This document shows, in pieces, positions 28,222-36,729 of a stretch of DNA of 64,000 bases (position 1 is its first letter; every line of letters starts with the position of its first letter). The notes under the pieces were generated by a model. The model was not told the DNA's origin and made no database searches. It saw only the letters and a program-made list of their open reading frames with translations. A program made the translations under genes and the position numbers. This stretch comes from JBFJKD01 sp041600415 (lineage in GTDB: Bacteria; Pseudomonadota; Gammaproteobacteria; Pseudomonadales; Porticoccaceae). The stretch is taken from positions 372,001 through 436,000 of the forward strand of contig JBFIKF010000002.1 of assembly GCA_041600415.1 (NCBI GenBank), written 5' to 3'.

Positions 28222-29559
28222 TTATTCGATTTCTGAAGGTGTGTCGGGCGCGGGTTGTGGATCCGGCTTTATGGCGTCTTCGTAACTCACTACTTCCTCG
28301 CTAACCTGGGCGGCGTCGAGTACGTGTTCCACAACCTGATCCTCGAGCACGGCAGACTGTATACCGCCGAGCAACTGCTCATTTGCGTAGTAATATTTGA
28401 TCACTTCCTGCGGTTGCTCATAGGTAGCGGCTAACTGCTCAATCTGCTCGCGCACCTTCTCTTCCGCAACTTTCAGGTTGGCGCTGCTGACAATCTGCGC
28501 GATCACCAGGCCGAGGGTCACTCTCCGGCGCGCCTGCGGCATAAACAGGTCGGCCGGCAACATGTTCTCATCGATACCGCGACCACCGCCACCGAATTGT
28601 GCCATCATTTGCTGGCGCAAGGCGGTTATCTCACTATCCAGCAATGCCCTGGGCAGCTCGATCTGGTGGCGGGCCAGCAGCTCGTTCATCAGCCGGGTTT
28701 TTACTTTATTTTTAATAGCAGTTTTCAGCTCGCGCTCCATGTTGGCGCGAATTTCCTCCAAAAACTTCTCCTCGCCCCCACTATTTATACCAAAACGGGC
28801 AAAAAATTCGTCGTTCAACTCTGCCAGTTGCCGCTCGCGTATCGCGTTGACGGTAATCGCAAACTCTACCGCCGCCCCACGTAATTCTTCAGACTGATAA
28901 TCCTCGGGAAAGCTAAGCTTGGCAATTTTCTGATCGCCCGCCGCCAGGCCGATAATGGCATCCTCAAAGCCGGGAATCATACGGCCGGAACCCAACTCAA
29001 GATCGGTGCCCTCAGCTGAGCCTCCGTCGAAAGCGACACCATCGCGCGTGCCCGCGTAATCGATATTAACCTGATCCCCGGTCTGTGCAGCCCGCGATAC
29101 GTCGATCCAGGTGGCATGCTGCTCCCGCAGATTTTTTACCATCGCGGCAACGTCTGCGTCGCTAACCGTTGCGACCGGGCGTTTGATAGCGATGTCAGAA
29201 AAATCTGCTACGGCCACTTCCGGATACACCTCGAACACCGCAACATATTCCAGATCGCGGCCCGGCTCGTCGATTACCGGCTCAATAGATGGCCGCCCCG
29301 CCGGACGTAAATCCTGCTGAGTAACTGCTTCGTAAAAAGTTTTATTGACGATTTCGCCAACCACTTCCTGGCGTACACCCGCTCCGTAACGCTGACGCAC
29401 CACTTTAAGCGGCACCTTACCCTTGCGAAAACCGTCAACCCGGACAGTTTGTACCGCCTTTTGCAGACGAGTTGTCACTTCATTGTCAACTTCGTCTGCG
29501 GGCACGCCTATCTTCAGGCGGCGTTCCAGGCCAGATGTCTGCTCAATCGAAACCTGCAT
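28222..29559 (-). CDS. tig: Trigger factor
   Basis: 445 residues. The ribosome-binding N-domain includes the signature GFRKGKVP near residue 43. A FKBP-type PPIase domain (about 150-240) and a long helical C-terminal chaperone arm follow, ending in an acidic, proline-rich tail. It binds nascent chains at the ribosome exit. ATG at 29559 is chosen because GAGGA lies 6 bases upstream and MQVSIEQTSGLERRL is the family N-terminus. First gene of the conserved tig-clpP-clpX-lon-hupB-ppiD series; tRNA-Leu lies upstream on the same strand. Confidence 0.97.
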   Translation of the reverse strand: MQVSIEQTSGLERRLKIGVPADEVDNEVTTRLQKAVQTVRVDGFRKGKVPLKVVRQRYGAGVRQEVVGEIVNKTFYEAVTQQDLRPAGRPSIEPVIDEPGRDLEYVAVFEVYPEVAVADFSDIAIKRPVATVSDADVAAMVKNLREQHATWIDVSRAAQTGDQVNIDYAGTRDGVAFDGGSAEGTDLELGSGRMIPGFEDAIIGLAAGDQKIAKLSFPEDYQSEELRGAAVEFAITVNAIRERQLAELNDEFFARFGINSGGEEKFLEEIRANMERELKTAIKNKVKTRLMNELLARHQIELPRALLDSEITALRQQMMAQFGGGGRGIDENMLPADLFMPQARRRVTLGLVIAQIVSSANLKVAEEKVREQIEQLAATYEQPQEVIKYYYANEQLLGGIQSAVLEDQVVEHVLDAAQVSEEVVSYEDAIKPDPQPAPDTPSEIE

Positions 29560-29713
29560 GTATTTTCCTCGTTGTACAGTAAATGATGCTATGCCAGGCA
29601 TAGTTTTTCGGTGTTGATTATATGGCGTTGCTTGCGATCACCCCGCGCCGCAAATCCCGGCACTCGGATGTACTGCCACCCCGACGGGCCTGTCAGCAAC
29701 GCAGTCCGGCGAG

Positions 29714-29798
29714 TGGTGCGAAAGGAGAGACTCGAACTCTCACGGGTTACCCCACTGGAACCTAAATCCAGCGCGTCTACCAGTTCCGCCACTTTCGC
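29714..29798 (-). tRNA. tRNA-Leu (anticodon UAG)
   Basis: 85 bases including an encoded CCA. The acceptor stem GCGAAAG pairs with CTTTCGC. The anticodon stem CTGGA/TCCAG encloses TTTAGGT, giving TAG. A long variable arm (TGGGGTAACCC) is typical of tRNA-Leu, and the T-arm reads GAGAGTTCGAGTCTCTC. It is immediately upstream of tig on the same strand. Confidence 0.95.
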
Positions 29799-29963
29799 TC
29801 GCTAAACGCGCCATGATTCCTGCGCCCCAGAACCTCGTCAGCCGCAGATACGTACCCCGCCACTGTGCACTTTGTTCACCCGGCCCAAACCGGCGCGAAA
29901 AAGGGTGCCGATTTTGCCATACCTGCCCAGCAGCAGCAATAAAAAGGGCGGTTACGACCTCAT

Positions 29964-31358
29964 TCACCCCGTAGTTTTGCATGTGGGCATGGATAACAGG
30001 ACCGCCACAGGCTGCTCGCCGCCATTGTGGACAACCGCTGATGCCCTGCAGGCGGGCATCAGAACAGCCTGTTCCGCAGCCAGATGCACTCCCGCCACCG
30101 CCACACACCCACTCACCGCCATTAACAGGCCGTATTGCCCCGTGGCGGGCACTGTCCATGCGGCCTCGGGCGCGAGAGTGATACGCTCGACGGTAAAATC
30201 GTCAAATTGAACGACCGACTCACGTCGCACCTCGCCACTGTCTTCCAGCACCGGTAATTTGGCGGCGGAAGGCGCGTGCAGATTCATCTGCTCAACCGCC
30301 GTTGCCGTGTCCCAATGGGCCTGGGTCAGCACCTTCTGCGCAAACGACAAAATTTTACGCTCGTACACCGGGGTTTGAAATTCTATCGCGCGCACGCCAT
30401 GTTGCAGGGCGTGAGGGGTCAGACACGGCACTTTCAGCACGTCGCCAACACGCAATGACTGGAATCCGATAAATCGATTCATGGCCGCACGCAGCGCCTG
30501 TTCTGTGCGCGCCGTATCCTGCGGCAACTGCCGCTGCCAATGTTTAAGCGTTCCCACCGGGACCGGCTCGTTGGGATCAAACCCGTGCTCCACCCGCAAA
30601 CCGTCAAATACCTGATCGATTTCACGGCGTACTCTTTCGTAGCGCTTAACTGCCGCCAGGAAAGCTTCTCTAAATTCCCTGTCAGAGTCGTATTCGGCGT
30701 ACACAGCGGCGTCGAAACCAAAGCGAATACCGCCCTCCCCGCCAGGCCAGGCCTCCTCATCCACGGCCGTGACGACGTACACTTCCTGCTTTCTCTCATG
30801 CAGCTCAAAGTACAAATCGCCATAAACCGGTTCAGGCAACGGATCGAGAATTTTCAACAGGTGCACTTCACTCCTCCCGTCGCCAAGAAGCCATTGTGGC
30901 AGTAGCCACAACAACCAGGGCAATGGAATAAAGTACCTGCCGTCCCCGATTAAGGACTGCCCACGCTGCTCTATACCCGTATACCAGATCTCCTGGCCCC
31001 AGGGTTTAGGTATCAATACGGGCGAGAGCGGCAAGGGCGCGGATAGATCAAAAACCGGTGCCTGTAGTAGCTGTGCCAAATCTGCTAAGACGTCCGTGGT
31101 GTTTGTTCGCTCAGCTTCAAGCGAGACAGACGCACGCTCAACCTGATCGGTGATCAAAATACGTATCCGGGGTTTACCATCCTGGAAGTCCACGCTCACC
31201 ACCGCGAGTAGCTCCCGCACAGGTCGCTCTGCGAGGTAATTCTGGCGAAATCCGTAACTGAGCGCCGCCACCGCCCCGTTATTTCCCGCATTGCCGGATT
31301 CATGAATAAAACCGTCCAATGTCGCTTGCGGATTTTCTGACGCTACCAGCCACTGCAC
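29964..31358 (-). CDS. Class I phosphomannose isomerase-like cupin protein
   Basis: 464 residues. The central part has type I mannose-6-phosphate isomerase features: IPKPWGQEIWYTG (KPWG motif, near residue 115), YGDLYFELHERKQEVYVV (metal-site Glu/His), and VGDVLKVPCLTPHALQHGV (metal-site His). A C-terminal cupin half follows (ESVVQFDDFTVERITLAPEA, then GLLMAVSG). The 110 N-terminal residues do not match ManA, and the insert between motifs is long. It probably isomerises a sugar phosphate or is a sugar-binding relative; exact substrate unknown. GTG start at 31358 with GAGGT upstream. Confidence 0.65.
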   Translation of the reverse strand: MQWLVASENPQATLDGFIHESGNAGNNGAVAALSYGFRQNYLAERPVRELLAVVSVDFQDGKPRIRILITDQVERASVSLEAERTNTTDVLADLAQLLQAPVFDLSAPLPLSPVLIPKPWGQEIWYTGIEQRGQSLIGDGRYFIPLPWLLWLLPQWLLGDGRSEVHLLKILDPLPEPVYGDLYFELHERKQEVYVVTAVDEEAWPGGEGGIRFGFDAAVYAEYDSDREFREAFLAAVKRYERVRREIDQVFDGLRVEHGFDPNEPVPVGTLKHWQRQLPQDTARTEQALRAAMNRFIGFQSLRVGDVLKVPCLTPHALQHGVRAIEFQTPVYERKILSFAQKVLTQAHWDTATAVEQMNLHAPSAAKLPVLEDSGEVRRESVVQFDDFTVERITLAPEAAWTVPATGQYGLLMAVSGCVAVAGVHLAAEQAVLMPACRASAVVHNGGEQPVAVLLSMPTCKTTG

Positions 31359-31507
31359 TTTGCTTACCTCAATAATTCAGATCGCCAGTCTAGCAAAAAC
31401 CGGGCAATTCAACGGTTTTCCAGCACGTGCGCTAAAAATAATGGTTGACGAGAGGACCCTATTCTATCTCTAATAGCAATTCCGAAAATAATGCGTGGAG
31501 TCCCACC

Positions 31508-31918
31508 ATGAATCTGTTAAAACTTATTGCGTTTTCTTTTCTTTCACTGTCTATCGCCCTGAGCCTTTCTGCCTGCGGCCAAAAGGCTGCAGACGACGGC
31601 TCCGCAGCTGATGCAGCCGCCTCCGCACAGCAGGCCATGGATAGCGCTGCCCAAGCCGCGGAGGAAGCTACAGTCGCGGACGAAGCCATGGAGAGTGCCG
31701 CACAGGCTGCAGACGAAGCCGCCTCCGCGAGTAGCGACGCCACCGACAGTGCGACACAGGCTGTCGAAGCCGCTACCGCCGCCAATGAAGCTGCGAAAAA
31801 TGCCGTGATGGACGCCGAGGCTGCGATGGAAGCCGAAGCTACCGAAGCTGCGACAAATGCCGTGATGGACGCCAAGACTGCGCTGGAAGCCGAAGCTACC
31901 GAAGCTGCTGCTGAGTAA
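31508..31918 (+). CDS. Alanine-rich coiled-coil lipoprotein
   Basis: 136 residues. The N-terminus is a lipoprotein signal ending in the lipobox LSAC (Cys at about 22). The mature part is almost entirely Ala, Glu, Asp, Ser and Thr in a helical pattern (AAQAAEEAT, AMESAAQAADEA), like Lpp-type cell-envelope lipoproteins, and probably forms a long coiled coil in the periplasm. The last 38 residues are a tandem duplication of a 19-residue unit (see repeat). ATG at 31508 is preferred over an upstream ATG since it begins the signal peptide. A strong hairpin follows the stop. A structural role is inferred only. Confidence 0.75.
   Translation: MNLLKLIAFSFLSLSIALSLSACGQKAADDGSAADAAASAQQAMDSAAQAAEEATVADEAMESAAQAADEAASASSDATDSATQAVEAATAANEAAKNAVMDAEAAMEAEATEAATNAVMDAKTALEAEATEAAAE
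31799..31912 (+). repeat. 57-base tandem duplication inside the lipoprotein gene
   Basis: Two copies with 57-base period (31799-31855 and 31856-31912), encoding NAVMDAEAAMEAEATEAAT and NAVMDAKTALEAEATEAAA. Differences are few, so the duplication looks recent and keeps the reading frame. Confidence 0.85.
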
Positions 31919-31934
31919 GTCTCTGTCTGCAGGC

Positions 31935-31964
31935 AAAACAGACCGGCATTTGCCGGTCTGTTTT
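31935..31964. terminator. Bidirectional terminator between lipoprotein gene and fadA
   Basis: A 13-base-pair stem (AAAACAGACCGGC pairing with GCCGGTCTGTTTT) with a 4-base loop, ending in T-runs on both strands. It lies between convergent genes, 17 bases past the lipoprotein stop. Confidence 0.85.
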
Positions 31965-32008
31965 ATTGCGCATTCTTTAAACGCCCATGCGGGTACTGCC
32001 CGACACTC

Positions 32009-33187
32009 TCAATTTAACCGCTCCACTACCGTCGTTATACCCTGACCCAGACCGATACACATGGTGGCAACGCCAAACGTACCGTCGTTCTGGGCCATCA
32101 CATTTAATAACGACCCGGTGATGCGCGCCCCCGAACAGCCAAACGGGTGCCCCAGAGCAATTGCCCCGCCATTTAAATTGACCTTAGCCTCCATCGAATC
32201 CAGTAAATCCAGATCCTTAAGGACCGGCAGCGCCTGAGCGGCAAACGCCTCGTTCAATTCGACATAATCGATATCTTCCATGCGCATGCCCACTTTTTTC
32301 AACGCCGCCTTGGTAGATGGTACCGGTCCGTAGCCCATGATCGACGGATCCACACCCGCCACGGCCATCGACAAAATTCGCGCTCTGGGTTGCAAACCCA
32401 GGGAAACAGCTTGCTGGTGGGACATCACCAGAAGCGCCGAGGCGCCATCCGATATCTGCGACGACTGCCCGGCCGTTACGGTGCCATGGACCGGATCAAA
32501 TGCCGGGCGCAAGCCGGCCAACCCTTCCATGGAGGTGTCCGCGCGAATGGTTTCGTCCTTGTCCATGCGATACAGCCCGCCATTGGCATCGTGGGCCGCC
32601 AACGGCACGATTTCGTCAGCGAAACGCCCCTGGGCTGTGGCCTCTGCCGCACACCGGTGGGAGCGCACCGCAAACGCATCCTGCTGCTCGCGGGTAATCC
32701 CGTGCAGACGCGCCAGATACTCCGCCGTAAGCCCCATGGAACCAGCCGCTCTAGCGACACTCAAGCTCATACCTGGATTGGGATCCTGGTCGTGATCCAT
32801 GGGAATATGGCCGAGGTGCTCCACGCCACCCACCAGATACACATCCCCCTGCCCGGCCAAAATATTCGCCGCAGCAGTATGCAGTGCTGACATGGACGAT
32901 CCGCACAGCCGATTCACCGTCATGCCCGTCACCGTATGGGGCAAACGGGTCAACAGGGTAACCATGCGCCCTATATTAAACGCCTGCTCCCGGGTCTGCA
33001 TGACGCAGCCCCAGATCACATCGTCCACCGTTTTCGGGTCGAGCTGCGGGTTGCGCTCCAGCAGCGCTTCGATCAATGTCGCAGACATATCGTCCGCCCG
33101 CGTATAGCGTAGCGACCCGCCTTTGGAACGCCCCATGGGTGTACGTACAAAATCAACAATCACTGGATCGCGCGGGTTAATACTCAC
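32009..33187 (-). CDS. fadA: 3-ketoacyl-CoA thiolase FadA
   Basis: 392 residues. The nucleophilic Cys lies in VNRLCGSSMSAL, the second-site GHPFGCSGARI contains the conserved His, and the last Cys is in ATMCIGLGQG. It opens with IVDFVRTPMGRSKGG, as in the FadA of the fadBA complex. It cleaves 3-ketoacyl-CoA to acetyl-CoA and a shortened acyl-CoA. GTG start at 33187 with GGAGAG 6 bases upstream. It follows fadB by 97 bases on the same strand, forming the multienzyme beta-oxidation complex. Confidence 0.95.
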   Translation of the reverse strand: MSINPRDPVIVDFVRTPMGRSKGGSLRYTRADDMSATLIEALLERNPQLDPKTVDDVIWGCVMQTREQAFNIGRMVTLLTRLPHTVTGMTVNRLCGSSMSALHTAAANILAGQGDVYLVGGVEHLGHIPMDHDQDPNPGMSLSVARAAGSMGLTAEYLARLHGITREQQDAFAVRSHRCAAEATAQGRFADEIVPLAAHDANGGLYRMDKDETIRADTSMEGLAGLRPAFDPVHGTVTAGQSSQISDGASALLVMSHQQAVSLGLQPRARILSMAVAGVDPSIMGYGPVPSTKAALKKVGMRMEDIDYVELNEAFAAQALPVLKDLDLLDSMEAKVNLNGGAIALGHPFGCSGARITGSLLNVMAQNDGTFGVATMCIGLGQGITTVVERLN

Positions 33188-33284
33188 TGTGACTCTCCTC
33201 TATCGCAAGCGTTGCGCACACGGACCGGGTATCCTGGGAAAACTGCCTGGCCCGTAATTTTTGCGACGCTCAAATTCGATGGAA

Positions 33285-35444
33285 TTAAACGTAGTAGCGT
33301 TGTTTCTCGGCAGCCATGCGACGCATGGTGTCGGTAGGCTGATAGGCCTTACCCAGCCCCTGAAATTTATCCGCCATCGTGCAAAAAACGTCCAACCCTG
33401 TTTCGTCCAGCCAACGAAACACGCCGCCACGAAAGGGAGGAAAGCCGATACCATTAATCAACCCCATATCCGCTTCAGCGGCGGAAGCGACCACGCCTTC
33501 TTCGAGACAGCGAGCCAGCTCGATACACATGGGTATCATCATGCGCGCTACGATATCGTCGGCGTCAAATTCCCGTGGCGACCCTACGTGCGCTTTAAAC
33601 AGGGCCAGGACCTCATCCTGAAACACTTTTTTTGGCTTCCCTTTCTTGTCGATTTCGTAACTATAAAATCCGGAGCCGCTTTTCTGGCCGAGACGCCCTG
33701 CATCGAACAGTAATTTTGTCACCGACACATAATCAGGCCGCATGCGGTCGGGAAAGCCTTCCGCCATAACCGCGGCGCCGTGGACGCCCGTATCGATACC
33801 CACCACATCTAACAGATAAGCCGGACCCATGGGCCAGCCCCAGCCCTCCATCACTTTGTCCACTTGACGAAAATCAGCGCCGTCGCGCAGCAATAAATCA
33901 AAGCCGCTGAAATACGGGAACAACACCCGATTCACCAAAAACCCCGGGCAGTCGTTCACGACCAGTGGTTTTTTACCCAGGGCCAGCGCATAACTCACCA
34001 CCGCAGCTATGGTAGCGTCCGCGGTTTTCTCGCCGCGGATAACTTCCACCAGGGGCATGGCATGCACCGGATTAAAAAAATGCATTCCACAAAAATTTTG
34101 CGGTCGCACCAGTTTTTTTGCCAACCGAGATATAGAAATTGTCGATGTGTTGGACACCAGGATCGCCGAGTCCGGAAGCAGCGCCTCCACCTCGGCCAGC
34201 ACTTTTTCCTTGACCGCAGGATTCTCCACGACGGCCTCGACAACCACGTCCGCCTGATCAATGCCGTCATAACTCAAGGTGGCATCAATTCGCCCCAGCA
34301 CTTCGCCAGCCGCCAGCGGCGTACTCCGCCCCCGCTCCACCTGTTTGGCCAACAGCTTGTTGGCTTCACCCAGACCCAGATCCAGCGCTTCCTGGCGAAT
34401 ATCCTTCATCATAATGGGCAGACCGTTTTGGGCGTTCTGATAAGCAATGCCACCACCCATAATGCCCGCCCCCAACACGGCGGCGCGGCCAATTTTTACG
34501 TTAGATTGCGACGCCTGTTCCTTAGCTAACTTACCAATATACTGATCGCTTAAAAACAGCCCCACCAATGCGCGACACTGAGGCGTCTGCGTTAACTGGT
34601 AGATGGTCTTGCCTTCCACTTCCAATGCGTCGTCGCGGCTCATGCTGGCCGCTTTGACCATACACTCCACCGCCGCGACCGGCGCCGGGTAATGTCTGCC
34701 CGCCTGCGCTGCGACCATGGCTTTTCCCGTCGTCGCCGCCATCTGTAATTCCACCGGGTTCAGGCTTAAGGGGGCCATTTTTTGCAGGCGCCGCGGCTCA
34801 TAAGGCAACTGCCCACTGGCGCAACGCTCCAATACCTTCAGCGCCTCGTCACGTAATTGCCCAGGTTCGATCACCGCATCCACGGCGCCCACCGCCATGG
34901 CCTTGGGTGCCTTCTGATGTGCGCCACCGGCAATCCACTCCACGGCGTTATCCAGACCAATAATGCGCGGCAAGCGCACCGTACCGCCCCACCCGGGAAT
35001 AATCCCCAACCGTGTTTCGGGTAATCCGATCTGAGCCGTGCTCGCCATAATTCGATAGTCGCAGGCCAGACATACTTCCAGCCCACCACCCATGGCAAAA
35101 CCATTGATAGCCACCACCACCGGAAACGGGAAATTTTCAAAGCGACTTAAAGTGCCGTTGATGGCCCGCAACCGGGCGCGCACGTCCGCCTCTGGCTGGG
35201 AAAAATTATGGCCAAATTCAGTAATATCGGCACCCACAATAAATACGGCTTTGCCGCTGGTGACCAGCAGACCTTTAACGTCATTTTTAGTGCCGACCGA
35301 TTTGTCGAGTACGTCAAGCGCCTGCTCAAGATCATCCGTAGTGGCTCGATCAAGTTTATTTACCGAGCCTTCCGCGCGGTTAAAGCAGAGCTCGACAAAC
35401 CCATTCTCCAATGGAGTCAGTGCGAGGGTCTTACCTTGAAACAT
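33285..35444 (-). CDS. fadB: Multifunctional fatty acid oxidation subunit FadB
   Basis: 719 residues, the normal FadB length. The N-terminal crotonase (enoyl-CoA hydratase/isomerase) domain has AINGFAMGGGLEVCLACDYR and the oxyanion region IGLPETRLGIIPGWGGT. The 3-hydroxyacyl-CoA dehydrogenase domain starts with the Rossmann motif VLGAGIMGGGIAYQNA near 315 and carries VSNTSTISISRLA and FCGMHFFNPVHAMPLVEVI. ATG at 35444 follows GGGG by 7 bases; upstream in-frame codons are not homologous. No PsrA- or FadR-type palindrome is evident upstream. Confidence 0.96.
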   Translation of the reverse strand: MFQGKTLALTPLENGFVELCFNRAEGSVNKLDRATTDDLEQALDVLDKSVGTKNDVKGLLVTSGKAVFIVGADITEFGHNFSQPEADVRARLRAINGTLSRFENFPFPVVVAINGFAMGGGLEVCLACDYRIMASTAQIGLPETRLGIIPGWGGTVRLPRIIGLDNAVEWIAGGAHQKAPKAMAVGAVDAVIEPGQLRDEALKVLERCASGQLPYEPRRLQKMAPLSLNPVELQMAATTGKAMVAAQAGRHYPAPVAAVECMVKAASMSRDDALEVEGKTIYQLTQTPQCRALVGLFLSDQYIGKLAKEQASQSNVKIGRAAVLGAGIMGGGIAYQNAQNGLPIMMKDIRQEALDLGLGEANKLLAKQVERGRSTPLAAGEVLGRIDATLSYDGIDQADVVVEAVVENPAVKEKVLAEVEALLPDSAILVSNTSTISISRLAKKLVRPQNFCGMHFFNPVHAMPLVEVIRGEKTADATIAAVVSYALALGKKPLVVNDCPGFLVNRVLFPYFSGFDLLLRDGADFRQVDKVMEGWGWPMGPAYLLDVVGIDTGVHGAAVMAEGFPDRMRPDYVSVTKLLFDAGRLGQKSGSGFYSYEIDKKGKPKKVFQDEVLALFKAHVGSPREFDADDIVARMMIPMCIELARCLEEGVVASAAEADMGLINGIGFPPFRGGVFRWLDETGLDVFCTMADKFQGLGKAYQPTDTMRRMAAEKQRYYV

Positions 35445-35613
35445 AGTTATTCCCCGTGTCATTAATCAGGACTGAATTGACCTCACAGCCACCTTTACGG
35501 TGCCGGAGCCGCACTCTACAACCGCCTCGGACTACCGACAAGCCGCACCCCGCCATGATTGTGACTCGCGAGTCCTGCGCTAACGCCATGATAGTTTCCC
35601 GACGACCCGTCGG

Positions 35614-36102
35614 TCACGCTCGCTTGCCGCCACCGAAAGCTGCCCTGGTGACGACAGTGCACACCATAATCAGCAATATTGCGGCGATCAGCGCCGGTAG
35701 ATAGGCCAGTACGCCTGCAACAGATGCCTCCCCATAGCGCGTGTCAGTAAAGCTCAATCCCCGGTTCGGCGCAAACACTGCAAATACGTAGAATAGTGCG
35801 TTGCCCCACACCACGCCGACCATGCCCCAGCAGGTGAATTTTTGACCGCTATCCGACAAGGACACATAGCCCATGCCCGCCGCCAGGGCGAGAATCAATA
35901 CGCCGTTAAGCATATTACCGACGTGCGCGCCGCGCCATGCGCGCACCGCGCCAGGCACCTGCACGTCGATAACCCAGGGTAGTGGCGACAAAGCGATCTC
36001 TCCCAGCAGACTGAAAGCCAGCATGAAACCTGACAATGCCCCCACCAGGATAACCAGCACACCGTGACCCACCATGATTTTTTGATAATAAGAAATGCCC
36101 AT
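35614..36102 (-). CDS. Styrene-oxide isomerase / hydroxylaminobenzene mutase-like membrane protein
   Basis: 162 residues with four membrane helices. The signature of the styrene-oxide isomerase (SOI, StyC) and hydroxylaminobenzene mutase group is clear: MVGHGVLVI (residues 10-18), VPGAVRAWRGAHVGNMLNGV (49-68) and NALFYVFAVFAPNRGLSFTD (101-120). By alignment from memory with Pseudomonas SOI, a haem-b isomerase, His60 matches the haem-ligand His and Asn66 and Tyr105 match active-site residues; the Asp of SOI appears replaced by Val97. It could isomerise an epoxide or rearrange a hydroxylamine in the membrane. No aromatic-degradation genes are adjacent, so the substrate is unknown. GGAG lies 7 bases before the ATG. 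Confidence 0.75.
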   Translation of the reverse strand: MGISYYQKIMVGHGVLVILVGALSGFMLAFSLLGEIALSPLPWVIDVQVPGAVRAWRGAHVGNMLNGVLILALAAGMGYVSLSDSGQKFTCWGMVGVVWGNALFYVFAVFAPNRGLSFTDTRYGEASVAGVLAYLPALIAAILLIMVCTVVTRAAFGGGKRA

Positions 36103-36361
36103 AGTTGCTCTCCTGTGGAATTATCTGTTGTTATTGAACCCCTGCACCGCGTCGATCCGTTCGGCCAGCACAACTACGCATCGGCGCGCTTTTATGGCAC
36201 AGTACAGTCCGCACGGCGAAAAGTGGTTTTATATGTGGTGACGGACGTCGCGCCGGGATCGGCGCATTTCAATACCGCTACCGCCAGAGTGCTAGCAACA
36301 CAATACAACGAACTACCGTACAACTAAATCAAAAAATCACTGGCATAAGAATCAGCTGACC

Positions 36362-36631
36362 ATGGCAGACCACGACACTACCAATACCCACGAACAATAC
36401 TGGCGCGAGCATATCGCCCTGATTTTTAAACTCCTCGCCATCTGGTTCCTGGTTTCGTTCGGATGTGGAATCCTGCTGGTCGACCTGCTCAACCAGTTTT
36501 CCCTGTTCGGTTTCAAGCTGGGGTTCTGGTTTGCACAGCAGGGTTCAATTTTCGTATTCGCGGCATTAATTTTTGTCTACGCCGTAAAAATGCACCGCCT
36601 CGACAAAAAATATGATTTTCACGAAGACTGA
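36362..36631 (+). CDS. DUF4212 symporter small subunit
   Basis: 89 residues with two membrane helices and the DUF4212 pattern: YWREHIALIFKLLAIWFLVS, then FGCGILLVDLLNQ, then FGFKLGFWFAQQGSIFVF. Such proteins are encoded directly before a sodium:solute symporter of the VC_2705 type and are thought to be its partner subunit. The symporter follows 98 bases downstream on the same strand, as expected. Confidence 0.9.
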   Translation: MADHDTTNTHEQYWREHIALIFKLLAIWFLVSFGCGILLVDLLNQFSLFGFKLGFWFAQQGSIFVFAALIFVYAVKMHRLDKKYDFHED

Positions 36632-36729
36632 ATCAACGGTACAGATAAAACGTTAGCCTGTTGGCGCCTGATCACTATTTTGGGCTCACACGGTCGCCAC
36701 AGCATGCCACGCATTAACAGGAATTATCG

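Noticed and set aside
29589..29792. Minus-strand ORF across tRNA-Leu
   Set aside because: The sequence is a tRNA gene with full cloverleaf and CCA end.
35599..35614. Short hairpin CCGACG/CGTCGG after the SOI-like gene
   Set aside because: Only six base pairs and no T-run, so it was not called a terminator.
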